A stretch of 64,000 nucleotides of DNA from Closterium sp. NIES-65 (lineage: Eukaryota; Streptophyta; Zygnematophyceae; Desmidiales; Closteriaceae), in NCBI GenBank assembly GCA_948144175.1, contig CANXME010002539.1:62001-126000 (forward strand), written 5' to 3'. Position 1 is the stretch's first letter. The number at the start of each line of letters is the position of its first letter. The translations under genes and the position numbers were made by a program. The notes under the pieces are model-generated. The model was not told where the DNA came from. It saw only the letters and a program-made list of their open reading frames with translations, and did no database searches. Shown here piece by piece: positions 1 through 10,916 of the stretch.

Positions 1-1160
1 CAAGGTCAGGTCGTGTGCAGGTCATCAGGTACATGAGGCAGCCAACAAGCTCTAGGTACGGGCCACTCGACTCTACGGACTCATCCGAAGGCAGAGCTGA
101 GAGCGAGTAGCGAGTAGGCAGAGGAGTGGCCGGAGGCGAGGAGTACATGAAGCCGAAGCGCTGAAGGACCTGCTGCACCATGTGTGACTGAGTCAGGGTA
201 ATGGTGCGGCGTGCTCTGTCCCAAGTGATCTGAAAGCCAAGGTAGCTGCGCAGTTCACCCAGGTTAGTGCACGTGTGTCTCTTCTGCAGCTCGGACTTCA
301 CGTGGGCGAGTCCAGCAGTGTCCGCTATGGCAAAGACCAAGTCGTCGACGTACACAAGGATGTAGAACGGCGGCAAAGAAGTATTGGTGTGTAGAAATAG
401 CGACGGGTCGGCAGTAGAGGGAGCAAACCCAAGAGCCGCAAGTGTAGTCCTCAATGTGTCGTGCCACTCACGCGGTGCCTGGCGGAGACCGTAGACTGGC
501 CGCCGGAGGCTCCACTGGGTGCCAGGAGGAAAAGACCCAGTGAAACCAGGTGGGCGACGCAGCCAGATCTCCTCGTGCAGACTGCCCTTCAAGAAAGCAG
601 TGCTGAAGTCAAGAGAGTGTAGCTCGTAGTCACGGTGAGCAGCTATGTGCACCAGTACCCGAAGAGTGGTCATCTTCGGGGTGGGAGAGAAGGTATGAAA
701 GTAGTCAACTCCCTGCTGCTGACTGAAGCCACGAGCCATGTAACGCGCCTTGAAGACAGGCGGAGAACCCGACGGCTGCTTCACCCTGAAAATCCACATG
801 CCACTGACGATGTTCGCCCCAGGAGGGGGAACAGCGTCAACGTAGGTGCCTGTGGACTTCCAGGAAGCCATCTCTGCGTCCATAGCTGCCTGCCACTGAG
901 AGTAGTAGGGACCCTCTATCGCCTCCGCGTAAGAGCGCGGAGTTGGGATGTCAAGTGCATCCGGGTCTCCCTCAGGGGTAAGCAGTACGGACACGAGATG
1001 AGGTGAAGCAGCGGCCAAAAAATGAGACTCCTCCTGCCTGTCCTGGAGGACGTCCGTGCCAAGGGCACACTCACCCCCGACAGACTGAGGACAAACATAC
1101 TCAGACTCAGCAACAAGACTGGCGCCGTAGTCTAGGCGATAGCGAGCAGCAAAGTTGACG
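1..1160 (-). pseudogene. Copia-A reverse transcriptase, partial at window edge
   Basis: Minus-strand translation gives the Copia RT start (a WKSTGTYVDEV-type segment, ARGFSQQQGVDYF) and continues through a VYVDDLVFA-type catalytic YVDD motif to a GLAHVKSELQK-type segment; it runs off the left edge near CTRPDLA. At 719-721 the codon is CAG (Gln), where Copia-B and Copia-C both carry TAG. RNase H is outside the window. Confidence 0.8.
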
Positions 1161-2455
1161 AGATCAGCAACTAGGGCAGACGCAGCAGTGGACTCAAAGG
1201 AAGGGTCAGTAACAACAGTAGCAAGGAGACACGAGACAGTAGGACTGGCAGCACGAAGAGAGTCCGACTCCGGGTCGGCAAGAGCAGGAAGAGAAGACTC
1301 AGGAGGAGGAGGCAAAGAGGCACGCAGAGGAGAAGTGGACGGACGCAGAGACATCCGGTGCGTGCCAGGGACAGGAGGAGGACGCTGACGCGAACCGCGA
1401 CCACTAGTGGGAGCAGCACGGACAGGCGACGCAAGGCAAGACGCAGGCTCACGACGCTCAGCAAGACCTCCAGTAAGACCAGTGTAGGAAGACGGAGCAG
1501 GCAGTGGGGAGGCCGGCTGTAACTGTAACTTTGACGGGACAGGCTCTGGACACTCCAAGGGAGGAGGACGACCTGTAGAAGATGGGAGACCAAGAACTTG
1601 CTGAAGGAGCGGAGCGAAGTACGGTCGAGGCCGCGCAGCGACTCCAGACACAGCAGGGACAGCACCAGCACCCCCAGTGGCAGCACAAGCACCAGTAGCA
1701 GCTCTAGCTCCAGTACCCCCAGCAGGACCGCCTCCAAGACCGACAGCAGTAGCCTCCGCGCCAACACCCGCAGCAGCTCCAGCTCCAGAAGTACCCGCAG
1801 GTCCAGCAGCCCCAGTACTCCCAGTACGAGCACCTCTGGGACCCGTGGCACCAGCTCCCTCAGCAGCAACTGAACCTCTAGTACCCGCACCACCTCCAGC
1901 TCCAGCAGCTCGCCTCTAGCACCGGGCAAACCACTCACGCAGCTCCTGTGGAGAGAGTGGCTCCCGGCGAGAAGAAGCACTCGGAGAACCGCCAGGCACA
2001 GCACCAGCAGGCCTAGCTCCCTCAGGCTCTGCACCCCCAGGCTCAGCACCCTCGGGCTCAGCACCCCCAGGCGTAGCACCCCCAGGCTCAGTACCCCCAG
2101 ACTCAGCACCCCCAGGCTCAGCACCCCCAGTCGTAGTACCCTCAGGCTCAGCACCCCCAGGCGTAGCACCCACACGCTCAGCACCCCCAGAGTCAGCACC
2201 CCCAGGCTCAGCACCCTAAGCAGCACCAGAGTCACCAGCGACCTCAACAGGCTCAACAGCGTCTACTTGGGACACACCTCAAGGGGCAGGACCCTGAGGG
2301 GGGAGGGGGTCTACCGGGGGGGGACTTGGCACAAGGAAGAGCGGTGGCGGGGGGAGGGACGGGTTGCGGTAGGGGAAGAGACGAAAGTAGGGGACAGACT
2401 CGTCGAACGTGACGTCCTGGGAGGGCAGAACACGGCGAGAGGTGGGGTGGTAGAA
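1161..2455 (-). pseudogene. Copia-A integrase-RT linker, low complexity, frameshifted
   Basis: Long linker between integrase and RT made of GGAEP/GGAES-type pentapeptides (about 1980-2220), the motif RREPLSPQELREWF, then Gly/Ala-rich and Pro/Ser-rich stretches. The reading frame changes several times. The linker is unusually long and repetitive for a Copia polyprotein; the same architecture is open in one frame in Copia-C. Confidence 0.7.
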
Positions 2456-3258
2456 CTACCACCCTGGCGCGTCAGGGGGGAAACCCAGGAAGACGCAAGG
2501 AGCAGCACGAGGGGACAGCTTGTCCGCAGACAAGTCGCGGACAAACGCCCGAGATCCCCAGACACGGAACGCAAACGCATCGCCAACCTTCCCCGTCCAC
2601 AGCAAAGCTGGAGAGGTCTCCGGCATGGAGACCCTGGGCTGAAGGTTGATCTGATGCGCCGCGTACCGAACCGCAAACGGCCACAGAAAATGGGGGGCAG
2701 CCGCATGCATCATGGACGTACGAGCGACGTCCATGACCATGCCAATGCGGCTCTCAGCAATCCCATCAGTAAACTGGTGAACCCCCGCATCCTGTAGGTC
2801 AGCACCACTCACCAAGTTCGTAGAGAACGAGGGGAGGTAAAGACCAGACAGGGTGCCAGAGGGGGCCGCCGGACACGGGAGGACAGTGGAGTAGTGAGCA
2901 AGGACAGGACCCCCACAGGGGTCTGCCAGAGAGTCTGCAACTGGCCGGCCAAGCGGCGTGAGTGTGGTGCGGTCTCGAAAGAAGGAGCGAGAAGCCCCCG
3001 AGTTAAGGGTGAAGGTGTGGGAGGCCGAAGCCGACGCAGTACCTGAGAGCGCAGACTCACCAGTACCAGAGGAAGCAGACGCACTAGCACCTAGAGCAGC
3101 AGCCTCGCTAGCACCAAGAGCAGCAGCCTCACCAGCACCTAGAGCAGCAGTCTCAATGCCCGGGTCAGGCGGGAAACACCGGTAATAGTCACCCTCCTCA
3201 CTAATAGACTCAGTATACATAGCAGCAAGAATAGCATCAAAATCAAGGTCAAAGATAG
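2456..3258 (-). pseudogene. Copia-A protease plus integrase remnant with internal deletion
   Basis: Protease signature FTLNSGASRSFF is present with the catalytic Asp replaced by Asn. After LVSGADLQDAGVHQFT the sequence jumps directly to DGIAESRIGMVMDV, so the zinc-binding pre-integrase domain and the first two catalytic Asp residues are missing; about 0.75 kb is absent compared with Copia-D. The junction is near 2766 and keeps the frame. The integrase C-terminal part (KLSPRAAPCVFLGF) remains. Confidence 0.85.
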
Positions 3259-4554
3259 CTACCCCTGCCCTAGACAGCTCGCCCAGCGAGGGATCTCAGT
3301 GGCCTCAGGGAACTGGTGACGCCAAGCGTCCATCAAGCGGCCAAAGTAGCGCAGGGCGGGGTGCGCACCCCCACACTGCTCACCCGCACGGTCGCCGGTG
3401 CGCAGGACGTAGGTGCACGGACCAGTACCCCCACCCCGCTGGCGTGCAGCGTACCACTCACGGAGCTGGTGAGGGGACAGGGTCTCCCGACTGCGCTGCT
3501 GCTGCTGGCGCTGACCACCACCGGAGCCACTCCTCTGCGAAGAGCCACGACCTCCTCCTCCTCCTCCGCCACCGCCTCCTCCACCTCCGCCACCTCCACC
3601 ACCTCCGCTCACACCGCCACCGCCGTCGCCGCCTCCGCCTCCACTGCCGCCGCCGACACCTCCACCCCCACCACCACTCCCACCACCACCCCCACCCCCT
3701 CCACTGCCTCCACCGCCGCCTCCACCGCCCCCGCTAGCTCCTCCAGCGCCCCTGCCCCTCTTGCCCTTGCCAGAGCGACGCTTTCCACTAGGGGTAGACG
3801 CCGCACCGACCGACTCTAGACCAACGAGGTCGGCCGCAGCAGCAGAGGCAATAGAGGGCAAAAGAGGGGAGGGGGAACACCCCTCAAAGATGGGGGTGCA
3901 AGGGTCACCACGAGAGGCTCCTACAGCTACTATGCTCTTTTCTGCTGCTAGGAGGGCCTTCTTGAGGAGGTCAACGGTGAGAGTGGTGGGGCAAACTGAG
4001 AGGAAGTGGTCCCTGACTACGCGAAGGGAGTCAGGGAGACGGGTGACTATGTAGTAGAGGGTGATGTACATGGGGGGGGGGGGGGGGGGGGGTTCTTGGC
4101 GCAGAACTCAGCAGGAAGCGCAGCGCGGTAGCGAGTGTCACTAGTGCGGAGGTGCGTAATGAGTTCAGCGACTGTGGGAAAGGCAGCAAGGTCAGGGAAG
4201 AGGTACAGTAGCATTAGGCGGCTCAGTGCAGCAGTGGCAGGGGAGGAGTAGCGTGCAACTACAGCGTCGTATAAGGTCTGAGCACTCTTGTACTGGCTAA
4301 AGTGCGCACGCTCAGAGGTAGGCAGGTGGCGACGCACAACAAGACGTGCAGCAGCATCGCGCGTGGCCCACTGTGAGCGACCAGTGGCGTCAGCATCAGC
4401 AGTAGGGGGCAGGAGAGGCACCAGAAGTGAGGTCAAAGAGGGAGAGGCCGTCTGCCCTATCGCACTGTAAGAAAAGCTGCAGGTCATCTATCCATACGTC
4501 AAAGTCAATGGCCCGACCCTCAGCGTCAAAAGCGAGGACACTAGGGGTAGCCAT
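3259..4554 (-). pseudogene. Copia-A gag, frameshifted
   Basis: Starts at the minus-strand ATG at 4554 (MATPSVLAFDAEGR..., the same start as in Copia-B and -D). The N-terminal part has the helical UBN2-like Gag character of Copia elements (VWIDDLQLFLQCDR ... LITHLRTSDTRYR). A one-base insertion near residue 50 shifts the frame, and an 18-base homopolymer at about 4075-4092 shifts it again. After that come a basic stretch, a glycine-rich tract of roughly 60 residues, the motif SPHQLREWYAAR, and a Cys-His cluster in which the last Cys has become Tyr (ALRYFGRL). The Gag would package element RNA; this copy cannot make it whole. Confidence 0.8.
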
Positions 4555-4566
4555 GACAGCAGTAGA

Positions 4567-4622
4567 CTAGAAGCGCAAACAGTAGGGTGAGGGCAGTGCT
4601 GTGAAAGAGGCGCTGCTCTTAC
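4567..4622 (-). other. Possible 56-bp intron in the Copia-A 5' UTR
   Basis: Minus strand reads G|GTAAGAGCAGCGCC ... CTTCTAG| and ends 12 bases before the gag ATG. Copia-D has the same structure at the same length (24151-24206). Donor consensus, acceptor AG and a CTCAC branch-like motif are visible. Splicing is inferred only. Confidence 0.35.
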
Positions 4623-5746
4623 CAGACACGGCGGCTCGAGCGGCTCGGCTGCAGGGCGACTCGGCGGCTCGGTTGCTGGGCAGCTCGGTGGCTCGGCTGC
4701 TGTGCGGCTCGGCAGCTCGGCTGCTAGGCGGCTCGGCGGTTCGGCTGCTGGGCGGTTCGGCGGCTCGGCTGCTCGGCTGCTGGGCGGCTCGGCTGCTGGG
4801 CGGCTCAGCTGCTGGGCGGCTCGGCTGCTGGGCGCCTCGGCTGCTGGGCGGCTCGGCTGCTGGGCGGCTCGGCGGGGCCGCTGAGAGGGCGGCGTCCGGG
4901 GCCGCTGGGAAGAGGCGGCGGGGCCGCTGAAAGGAGGCGGCGGGGCCGCAAAGGAAGGTGGCGGGGCCGCAGGTAGGTGGCGGGGCCGCACAGGTAGGTG
5001 GCGGGGCCGCTGGTAGGTGGCGGGGCCGCAGGTAGGTTGCTGGGCCGCAGGTAGGCGCCGGGGCCGCACAGGTAGGTGGCGGGGCCGCGGGTAGGTGGCG
5101 GGGCCGCAGCAGGTGGCGGGGCCGCTGGTAGGTGGCAGGGCCGCAGGTAGGTGGCGGGGCCAGCAGATAGGTGGGGGGGCCGCACAGGTAGGTGGCGGGG
5201 CCGCTGGTAGGTGGCGGGGCTGCAGGTAGGTGGTGGGGCCGCATAGGTAGGTGGCGGGGCCGCACAGGTAGGTGGCGAGGCCGCAGGTAGGTGGCGGGGC
5301 CGCGGGTAGGTGGCGGGGCCGCTGGTAGGTGGCGGGGCCGCAGGTAGGTGGCGGGGCCGCAGGTAGGTGGCGGGGCCAGCAGGTAGGCGCCGGGGCCGCA
5401 CAGGTAGGCGTCGGGGCCGCAGGTAGGCGCCGGGGCTGGTAAGGAAGACGTCAGGGCCGCAGGGCGGCGCGAGGGCCGCTGGGTAGGCGACGAGGCCGCA
5501 GGGCGGCGGATCGGGGCCGGGAAAGGGCGGCGCGATGGCCGCGGGTTAGGCGACGAGGCCGCCGGGCGGCGGGTCGGGGCCAGGAAGGGCGGCGCGAGGG
5601 CCGCAAGGCAGGCGACAGGGCCGCTAGGGCGGCGCGACGGGGCGAGAAAAAAAAAAGCGGGAGCGCGACTCGGGCTAGGGCTGAGCGCGCTCCGGGCAGG
5701 AAAAAAAAATGTCGAATTGGTGGGCCCTAGGAACAGTTGCCACGAG
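4622..5746 (-). repeat. GC-rich leader of Copia-A, two tandem-repeat arrays
   Basis: Between primer-binding site and gag lies more than 1 kb of leader. About 4640-4890 is an array of 15-16-bp units (CGGCTCGGCTGCTGGG on the plus strand); about 4925-5440 is an array of 19-21-bp units (GGTAGGTGGCGGGGCCGCA). Both lack stops over long stretches in several frames, so open frames here are by-products of the repeats and not genes. Confidence 0.8.
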
Positions 5747-5764
5747 GGAACCTACTCGATACCA

Positions 5765-5896
5765 TGTGAGAATTGAAACGAGAATGAATGAACTATGAAT
5801 GAATTGGGTACAAGTACTAACCCTAATTGGGTTGTACCCCTTATGGGCTACCCCACTATAGCCTACACAATATGCATGAGCTATAATGTTCTGACA
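5765..5896 (-). repeat. 5' LTR of Copia-A (132 bp)
   Basis: On the minus strand it starts TGTCAGAAC and ends CTCACA, giving the TG...CA termini of an LTR. It is followed at once (5764 downwards) by TGGTATCGAGTAGG, which resembles the initiator-Met tRNA primer-binding site used by plant Copia elements. It shares the block GGCTATAGTGGGGTAG with the other LTRs of this window. Confidence 0.85.
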
Positions 5897-6619
5897 CCTG
5901 TAACCCTCTGACAAATTCGACGTGGTGCGATTTGTTATCTCGTGTGGCAAACGCTTGCATCTAACTACATGAAATGCGACATGAATCAGCAATTGATCCA
6001 GTAACAATAACTTGGTCTTTGTTGCGAAAGGTTCTATAAAATTTGTAGGCAAAGTTTTGCCAGGTAATGCACGCAAACAAGTTGCTCGGCCTGCCTGAGT
6101 AGTTTTTAGCGGAAAGCGGCGATATTCACGTTATTCGTAAATTCATTCCATTTTTTTTCACGGGCCCCATGTAGTTCCGTGGCGCTATGCTTGGATCTGG
6201 GTAGCTGAGTCCGTCTGTCGATACGGGGGATACAACTAGTTATAGCCTACAATACATGTAAACCAGCGATTGGGTTGTCATTGCCCACGATGAGTAATTT
6301 TAGGCGAGTTCGGGCATCAGGGTGGATCTTCCCACCTAGATACCTATCAAGGCAGGTTGCATACATTGATTGTTCAATTGTTTGGCTGGTATGATTGTTA
6401 GTGTAAAGATGATATGACGACAAAACTGCAGTCTGGTACCGTACTGCGCTACGTCTCCTGTCGGAACTTTGAAGTGCGGTAAATGTTACATCTCAAGCTG
6501 TGAGACAAATAACAGTGGAGACGAACATCTTTATGAATCTTCTGCTGTGATCTTCGTGTGACGTGTTCTAAATGGCAACATCTTGTTCAGGCAATCAACA
6601 TCGTCAAAACCACGTCGTT
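5897..6619. other. Flank between Copia-A and Copia-B, no gene recognised
   Basis: AT-richer DNA than the elements on both sides. I see no convincing ORF, RNA gene or repeat. It is the 5' flank of both Copia-A (minus) and Copia-B (plus), so it is probably the pre-insertion DNA of this site. Confidence 0.5.
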
Positions 6620-6624
6620 GCCAT
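6620..6624. repeat. Target-site duplication GCCAT, left
   Basis: Five bases directly before the TGTCAAAC start of the 5' LTR; repeated exactly at 15015-15019 after the 3' LTR. Confidence 0.9.
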
Positions 6625-6750
6625 TGTCAAACATTTATGCTGTAGTCTTTCTAGGCTGTAGTGGGGTAGGCAGTATGGGATACAGTTTTCTAGGGTTACA
6701 TATTTGTACCCAACTCATTTCCTAGTCCATCATTCCTCATTCTCTTCACA
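6625..6750 (+). repeat. 5' LTR of Copia-B (126 bp)
   Basis: TGTCAAAC...CTTCACA. Differs from the 3' LTR at about five of 126 positions. Followed directly by TGGTATAGAGTAGG, the likely primer-binding site. An LTR this short must carry the whole promoter and polyadenylation signal in little over 100 bp. Confidence 0.93.
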
Positions 6751-6879
6751 TGGTATAGAGTAGGTTCCCTAGTGGGAACAAATCCTAGGGCCCACCATGA
6801 AATCGATTTTTTTTTTTTACCTGCCTGGAGCGCGCTTCGCCCCTGCCCTAGTCGCGCCCGGTGTGCCTGCCCTTAGTGG

Positions 6880-7520
6880 CCCGTCGCGCCATCTTAAGGC
6901 CCCGTCGCGGCCCCTCTCACGGCCCTTCGCGGTCCCTTCGCGGCCCTTCGCGGCCCCTCTCACGGCCCTTCGCGGCCCCTGCGGCCCCTCGCGGCCCCTT
7001 CGCCGCTCTTCGCGGCCCCTTTGTGGCCCCTCGCGGGCCCTTCTTGGCCCCGTCGCCGCCCTTCGCGGCCCCTCACGGCCCCTTCTCGACCCCGTCGCCG
7101 CCCTTCGCGGCCCCTTCACGGCCCTTTGCGGCCCCTTCTCGGCCCCTTCGCCGCCCTTAGCGGCCCCTTTGCGGCTCCTCCACGGCCCTTCGTGGCCATT
7201 CACGGCCCTGCCGCCCCGCCGTCGCCGCCCCAGCAGTAGCTGCCGTGGCGCCGTGACAGCCGCCGCCGTCGCTACCGGGGCCGCAGCCGCCGCCGCCGCC
7301 GCCGACAGCAGCAGCCGCCGCCGCCGCTGCCGTGACAGCCGCAGCCGCCGCTGCCGGGGCCGCAGCCGCCACCGCCGCTGACAGCAGCAGCCGCCGCCGC
7401 CGCTGCCGTGACAGCCGCCGCCGCCGCTGCCGGTGCTGCAGCAGCCGCCGCCGCCGCCGCTGACAGCAGCAGCCGCCGCCGCCGCTGCCGTGACAGCCAC
7501 CGCCGCCGTCCCGGCCCTGC
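6880..7520 (+). repeat. GC-rich leader repeats of Copia-B
   Basis: About 6890-7200 consists of irregular units around CGGCCCCTTCGCGGCCC; about 7205-7515 consists of GCCGCC-type trinucleotide repeats interrupted by GTGACAGCC. The repeat units differ from those in the leaders of Copia-A and Copia-D although the flanking gag and LTR are clearly related. Open frames through here encode only Pro/Ser/Arg or Ala runs and are not treated as genes. Confidence 0.8.
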
Positions 7521-7763
7521 CCTGCAGCTGAAGCGCGGCTCTCCTCTGCCGACCTGTCGCGGCCCTGTCCCTGCCGGCGCGCCTCGGCCCTGCCCCACCA
7601 CTTGCGGACCTCTACCCACCCGCCTTGGTAAGAGCACCGCCGAGCCGCGCCCCTGTCAGTAGATCTGCACTGTGGATGCCCGATTGATCCTGGGGAGGGT
7701 TACAGGCACGTTCGCCTGGGGGGTTATGGGCGCACTTACCCGCTACTGAAACAAGCCCTTTTA

Positions 7764-7791
7764 TCCCAATGGTCTAGTGGTTGGGATTCTG
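7764..7791 (+). other. tRNA-Glu 5'-half-like segment
   Basis: TCCCAATGGTCTAGTGGTTG followed by GGATTCTG matches the first 27 or so bases of eukaryotic tRNA-Glu, including the A-box TGGTCTAGTGG. No anticodon arm, B-box or acceptor 3' half follows, so this is not a tRNA gene. It lies between leader and gag of Copia-B, in a stretch that Copia-A and -D lack. Confidence 0.5.
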
Positions 7792-7857
7792 ACAGCCCCT
7801 GCTACTGAGCTGCTCCTAGCCTGCCACTGCTATTGCTAGCCTGCTGCTGCTGCTGTC

Positions 7858-9020
7858 ATGGCTACCCCTAGTGTTCTCACCTTTGATGCTGAGGGTCGGG
7901 CTGTCGACTTTGAGGTCTGGGTCGATGATCTGCAGCTTTTCCTGCAGTGCGATAGGAAAGACGGTCTCTCACTGTTCGATCTCACGTCTAGCGCCTCTGC
8001 TGCCCCTGCTGCCGATGCTGACTGCACTGTTTGCTCACAGTGAGCCACACGCAATGCTGCTGCCCGTCTTGCTGTGCGTAGTCCCTTGCCGTCCACTGAG
8101 CGCGCGCACTTTAGTCAGTACAAGAGTGCTAAGACCTTGTACAACGCTGTAGTTGCACGCTACTCTTCCCCTGCCACTGCTGCCCTTAGTCGCCTCATAG
8201 TGTCGTACCTGTTCCCGGACCTCGCCGCCTTTCCCACAGTCGCTGACCTCATTACGCACCTTCGCACTAGTGACACCCGCTACCGCGCTGCGCTTCTTGA
8301 TGAGTTCGACGCCAAAAAACCCCCCCCCCCCATGTACATCACCCTCTACTACCTAGTCACCCGGCTCTCTGACTCCCTTCGCTCGGTCAGGGACCACTTC
8401 CTCTCTGTTTGCCCCACCACACTCACCGTTGACCTCCTCGAGGAGCGCCTCCTGGCAGCTATGAAGAGTATAGTCGCTGTAGGAGCCTCTCGTGGTGACC
8501 CTCGTGCCCCCTTCTTTGAGGGGTGCTCCCCCTCCCCCCTTTTGCCCTCTGTTGCCTCTGCTGCTGCGGTCGACCTCTTTGGCACCAAGTCGGTCGGCGC
8601 TGCGTCTGTCCCTAGCGGGAGACGCCGCAACGGCAAGGGCAAGGGGGGCAAGGGCGTTGGAGGGGATGGCAAGGGCGGTGGAGGTGGCGGTGGAGGTGGC
8701 GGAGGGGGTGGGGGTGGCGGTGGGAGTGGTGGAGGGGGTGGGGGCTTCGGTGGCAGCAGTGGAGGCGGAGGCGGCGGCGGCGGTGGCGGTGGCGGTGGGA
8801 GCGGAGGAGGCGGCGGTGGCACCGGTGGCAGCGGCGGCAGTAGAGCTGGTCGGGGTGGCGCTGTGCAGCGGGGCGGCTTCGTTGGTGGTCAGCGCCAGCA
8901 GCAGCAGCGCACTCGTGACACCACGCCCCCCCAGCAGCTTCGTGAGTGGTACGCTGCGCGTCAGCAGGGTGGGGGTGCTGGTCCCTGTGCCTACGTCGTG
9001 CGTACCGGCGAGCGACCGCA
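7858..9020 (+). pseudogene. Copia-B gag with premature stop
   Basis: Start ATG at 7858 (MATPSVLTFDAEGR). TGA at 8041-8043 sits where Copia-D has TGG (Trp); the same frame then continues to about 9010. Layout: helical capsid-like N-terminus to about residue 200, a basic RRRNGKGKGGKG stretch, a tract of about 70 mostly glycine residues (8675-8830), QRQQQQR, the motif PPQQLREWYAARQ, and a Cys-His cluster C-x13-C-x3-H-x4-C that spans the frameshift near 9010. There is no classical CCHC knuckle. Gag would coat element RNA. Confidence 0.8.
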
Positions 9021-10916
9021 CTGGTGAGCAGTGTGATGGCCCGCACACCACCCAGCGCTGCTTCGGCCGCCTGACGAATGCCTGGCGTCTCCAGTTCCCT
9101 GGCGCCACTAAGATCCCTCGCTGGGGCAAGCTGCTTAGGTCGGGGGTTGCTATCTTTGATCTTGATTATGATGCTATTCTTGCCGCCATGTTTCTTGTGT
9201 CTACTAGTGATGAGGGTGACTGTTACCTGTGTATTCTGCCTAACCCGGGAATTGAGGCTGCTGCTCTAGGTGCTGGTGAGGCTGCAGCTCTAGGTGTTAG
9301 TGCGTCTGCTCTTCCAGGTACTGGTGAGTCTGCTCTCTCAGGTACCACGTCGGCTCAGGCCTTCCACACCTTCACCCTTGACTCGGGTGCTTCCCGCTCC
9401 TTCTTTCGAGACCGCACCACACCCACGTCGCTTCGTCGGCCGGTTGCAGTCTCCCTGGCACACCCCTCTGGGGGTCTTGTCATAGCCCACTTCTCCACTG
9501 TCTTACCGTGTCCGGCGGCCCCTTCTGGCACGGTGTCAGGTCCTTACCTCCCCTCGTTCTCTACTAACTCGGTGAGTTGTGCTGATCTACAGGATGGGGG
9601 GGTTGACCAGTTCACTCCTGCGAGTCAACGAGTGACCCACTGCACGTGTGCTCGGACGGGCCGACACTTGGCCACGTTTACCCATCAGCCGGGGTCGAGC
9701 CTGTACACCCTTACTACTGAGTCTCATCCGTCTGCTGCGTCTGGTCAGGTAGCTGCGTCGGGTCAGGTGTTTGCTGCAGCGTCCAGGCCTGGTCCTGAGT
9801 CTGCCCCCTACTTGTGTTGTATCCTGTCTCACCAGACTCTCCTCTGGCACCACCGCCTTGGTCACCGCTCGCTGCCTCGTCTCCGAGGCATGGCCTCCCG
9901 TGTCCTTGTCTCTGGTCTCCCCCGGTCCCTCCCTCCTCTTCCTCCGGGGCCTGCCCCTACCTGCGTTCCCTGCGTCGAGGGGCGGCAGCACGCCGCTCCT
10001 CACTCCTTCGAGTTTCCTATGAAAGAGGCTCCGCTGCAGACACTTCACCTGGACTTGTGGGGCCCCGCTCGTGTCCATGGACAGGGTCAAGAGCGTTACT
10101 TCCTGTTGGTCGTTGATGACTACTCGCGTTACACCACAGTCTTCCCCTTGCGCAGCAAGGGTGAGGTCACTGAGGTGTTGATCAACTGGATCCGCGTAGC
10201 TCGTCTCCAGCTCAGAGAGAGTTTCGGCTCCGACTTTCCTGTTCAGCGTCTGCACTCTGACAGAGGCGGAGAGTTTTCCTTTGACCTTCTGCGAGCCTTC
10301 TGTCGTGCACGGGGCATCCGCCAGACGTTCACGCTTCCGGCCTCCCCACAACAAAATGGGATTGCTGAGCGCCGCATTGGCATGGTCATGGACGTGGCTC
10401 GTACGTCCATGATCCATGCGGCTGCTCCCCATTTTCTGTGGCTGTTCGCGGTTCGTTATGCGGCACATCAGATCAACCTTCAGCCCCGGGTCTCCTTACC
10501 AGAGACCTCCCCTACTCTGCGGTGGACGGGGAAGGTTGGCGATGCGTCTGCGCTTTGTGTATGGGGATCTCGGGCGTTTGTCCGTGACTTCTCTGCCGAC
10601 AAGCTGTTCCCCCGTGCTGTTCCCTGCGTCTTCCTTGGTTCCCCCCTGACGCGCCTGGTTGGCAGTTTTACCACCCCACCTCGCGTCGTGTTCTGTCCTC
10701 CCAGGACGCCACGTTTGACGAGTCGGTTCCTTACTACCGTCTCTTCCCCTACCGCACTGCACCCCTTCCCCCGCCGCCGCTCTTCCTCGCTCCAGGTCCC
10801 CCCTTGGTAGACCCCCTCCCCCCTCAGGGTCCTGCCCCCTCAGGTGTGTCTCAGGTAGACGCAGTCGAGCCTGTCAAGGTAGCTATTGACTCTGGTGCTG
10901 CTAGGGGTGCTGACCG
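9021..10916 (+). pseudogene. Copia-B protease and integrase
   Basis: Open in one frame to about 10650. Protease FTLDSGASRSFF with intact D-S-G at about 9377. Pre-integrase zinc domain with WHHRLGHRSL and CVPCVEG. Integrase core has all three acidic positions: LHLDLWGP, LHSDRGGEF and NGIAERRIG. Beyond KLFPRAVPCVFLG a small indel at about 10650 shifts the frame, so the polyprotein could not continue. The product would process the polyprotein and insert the cDNA. Confidence 0.88.

Larger units (their letters stand above)
1..5896 (-). mobile_element. Copia-A: Ty1/Copia LTR retrotransposon, 3' part beyond left edge
   Basis: Reading on the minus strand from 5896 the order is LTR, primer-binding site, GC-rich leader, gag, aspartic protease, integrase remnant, long low-complexity linker and reverse transcriptase, which is the Ty1/Copia order (integrase before RT). 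The window ends inside RT, close to the conserved CTRPDLA motif, so RNase H and the 3' LTR are not seen. The coding region is broken: a frameshift early in gag, another at an 18-base G run (about 4075-4092), and a deletion that removes the integrase core. The protease active site reads N-S-G instead of D-S-G. It must be immobile on its own, but its ends could still be mobilised in trans. Confidence 0.9.

Noticed and set aside
3333-3819. Overlapping ORFs on both strands in the glycine-rich part of gag (Copia-A; also 8349-9129 in Copia-B)
   Set aside because: They are shadows of the GGT/GGC repeat encoding the Gag poly-Gly tract.
4488-5401. Long Pro/Arg- or Gly/Ala-rich ORFs in the Copia-A leader
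   Set aside because: Created by stop-free tandem repeats in the untranslated leader; no domain and no conservation between copies.
6797-7662. ORFs of up to 227 residues on both strands in the Copia-B leader
   Set aside because: Repeat by-products; different frames open on both strands and no relation between elements.
7764-7791. tRNA-Glu gene
   Set aside because: Only the 5' half is present; no anticodon stem, T-arm or acceptor 3' half follows.
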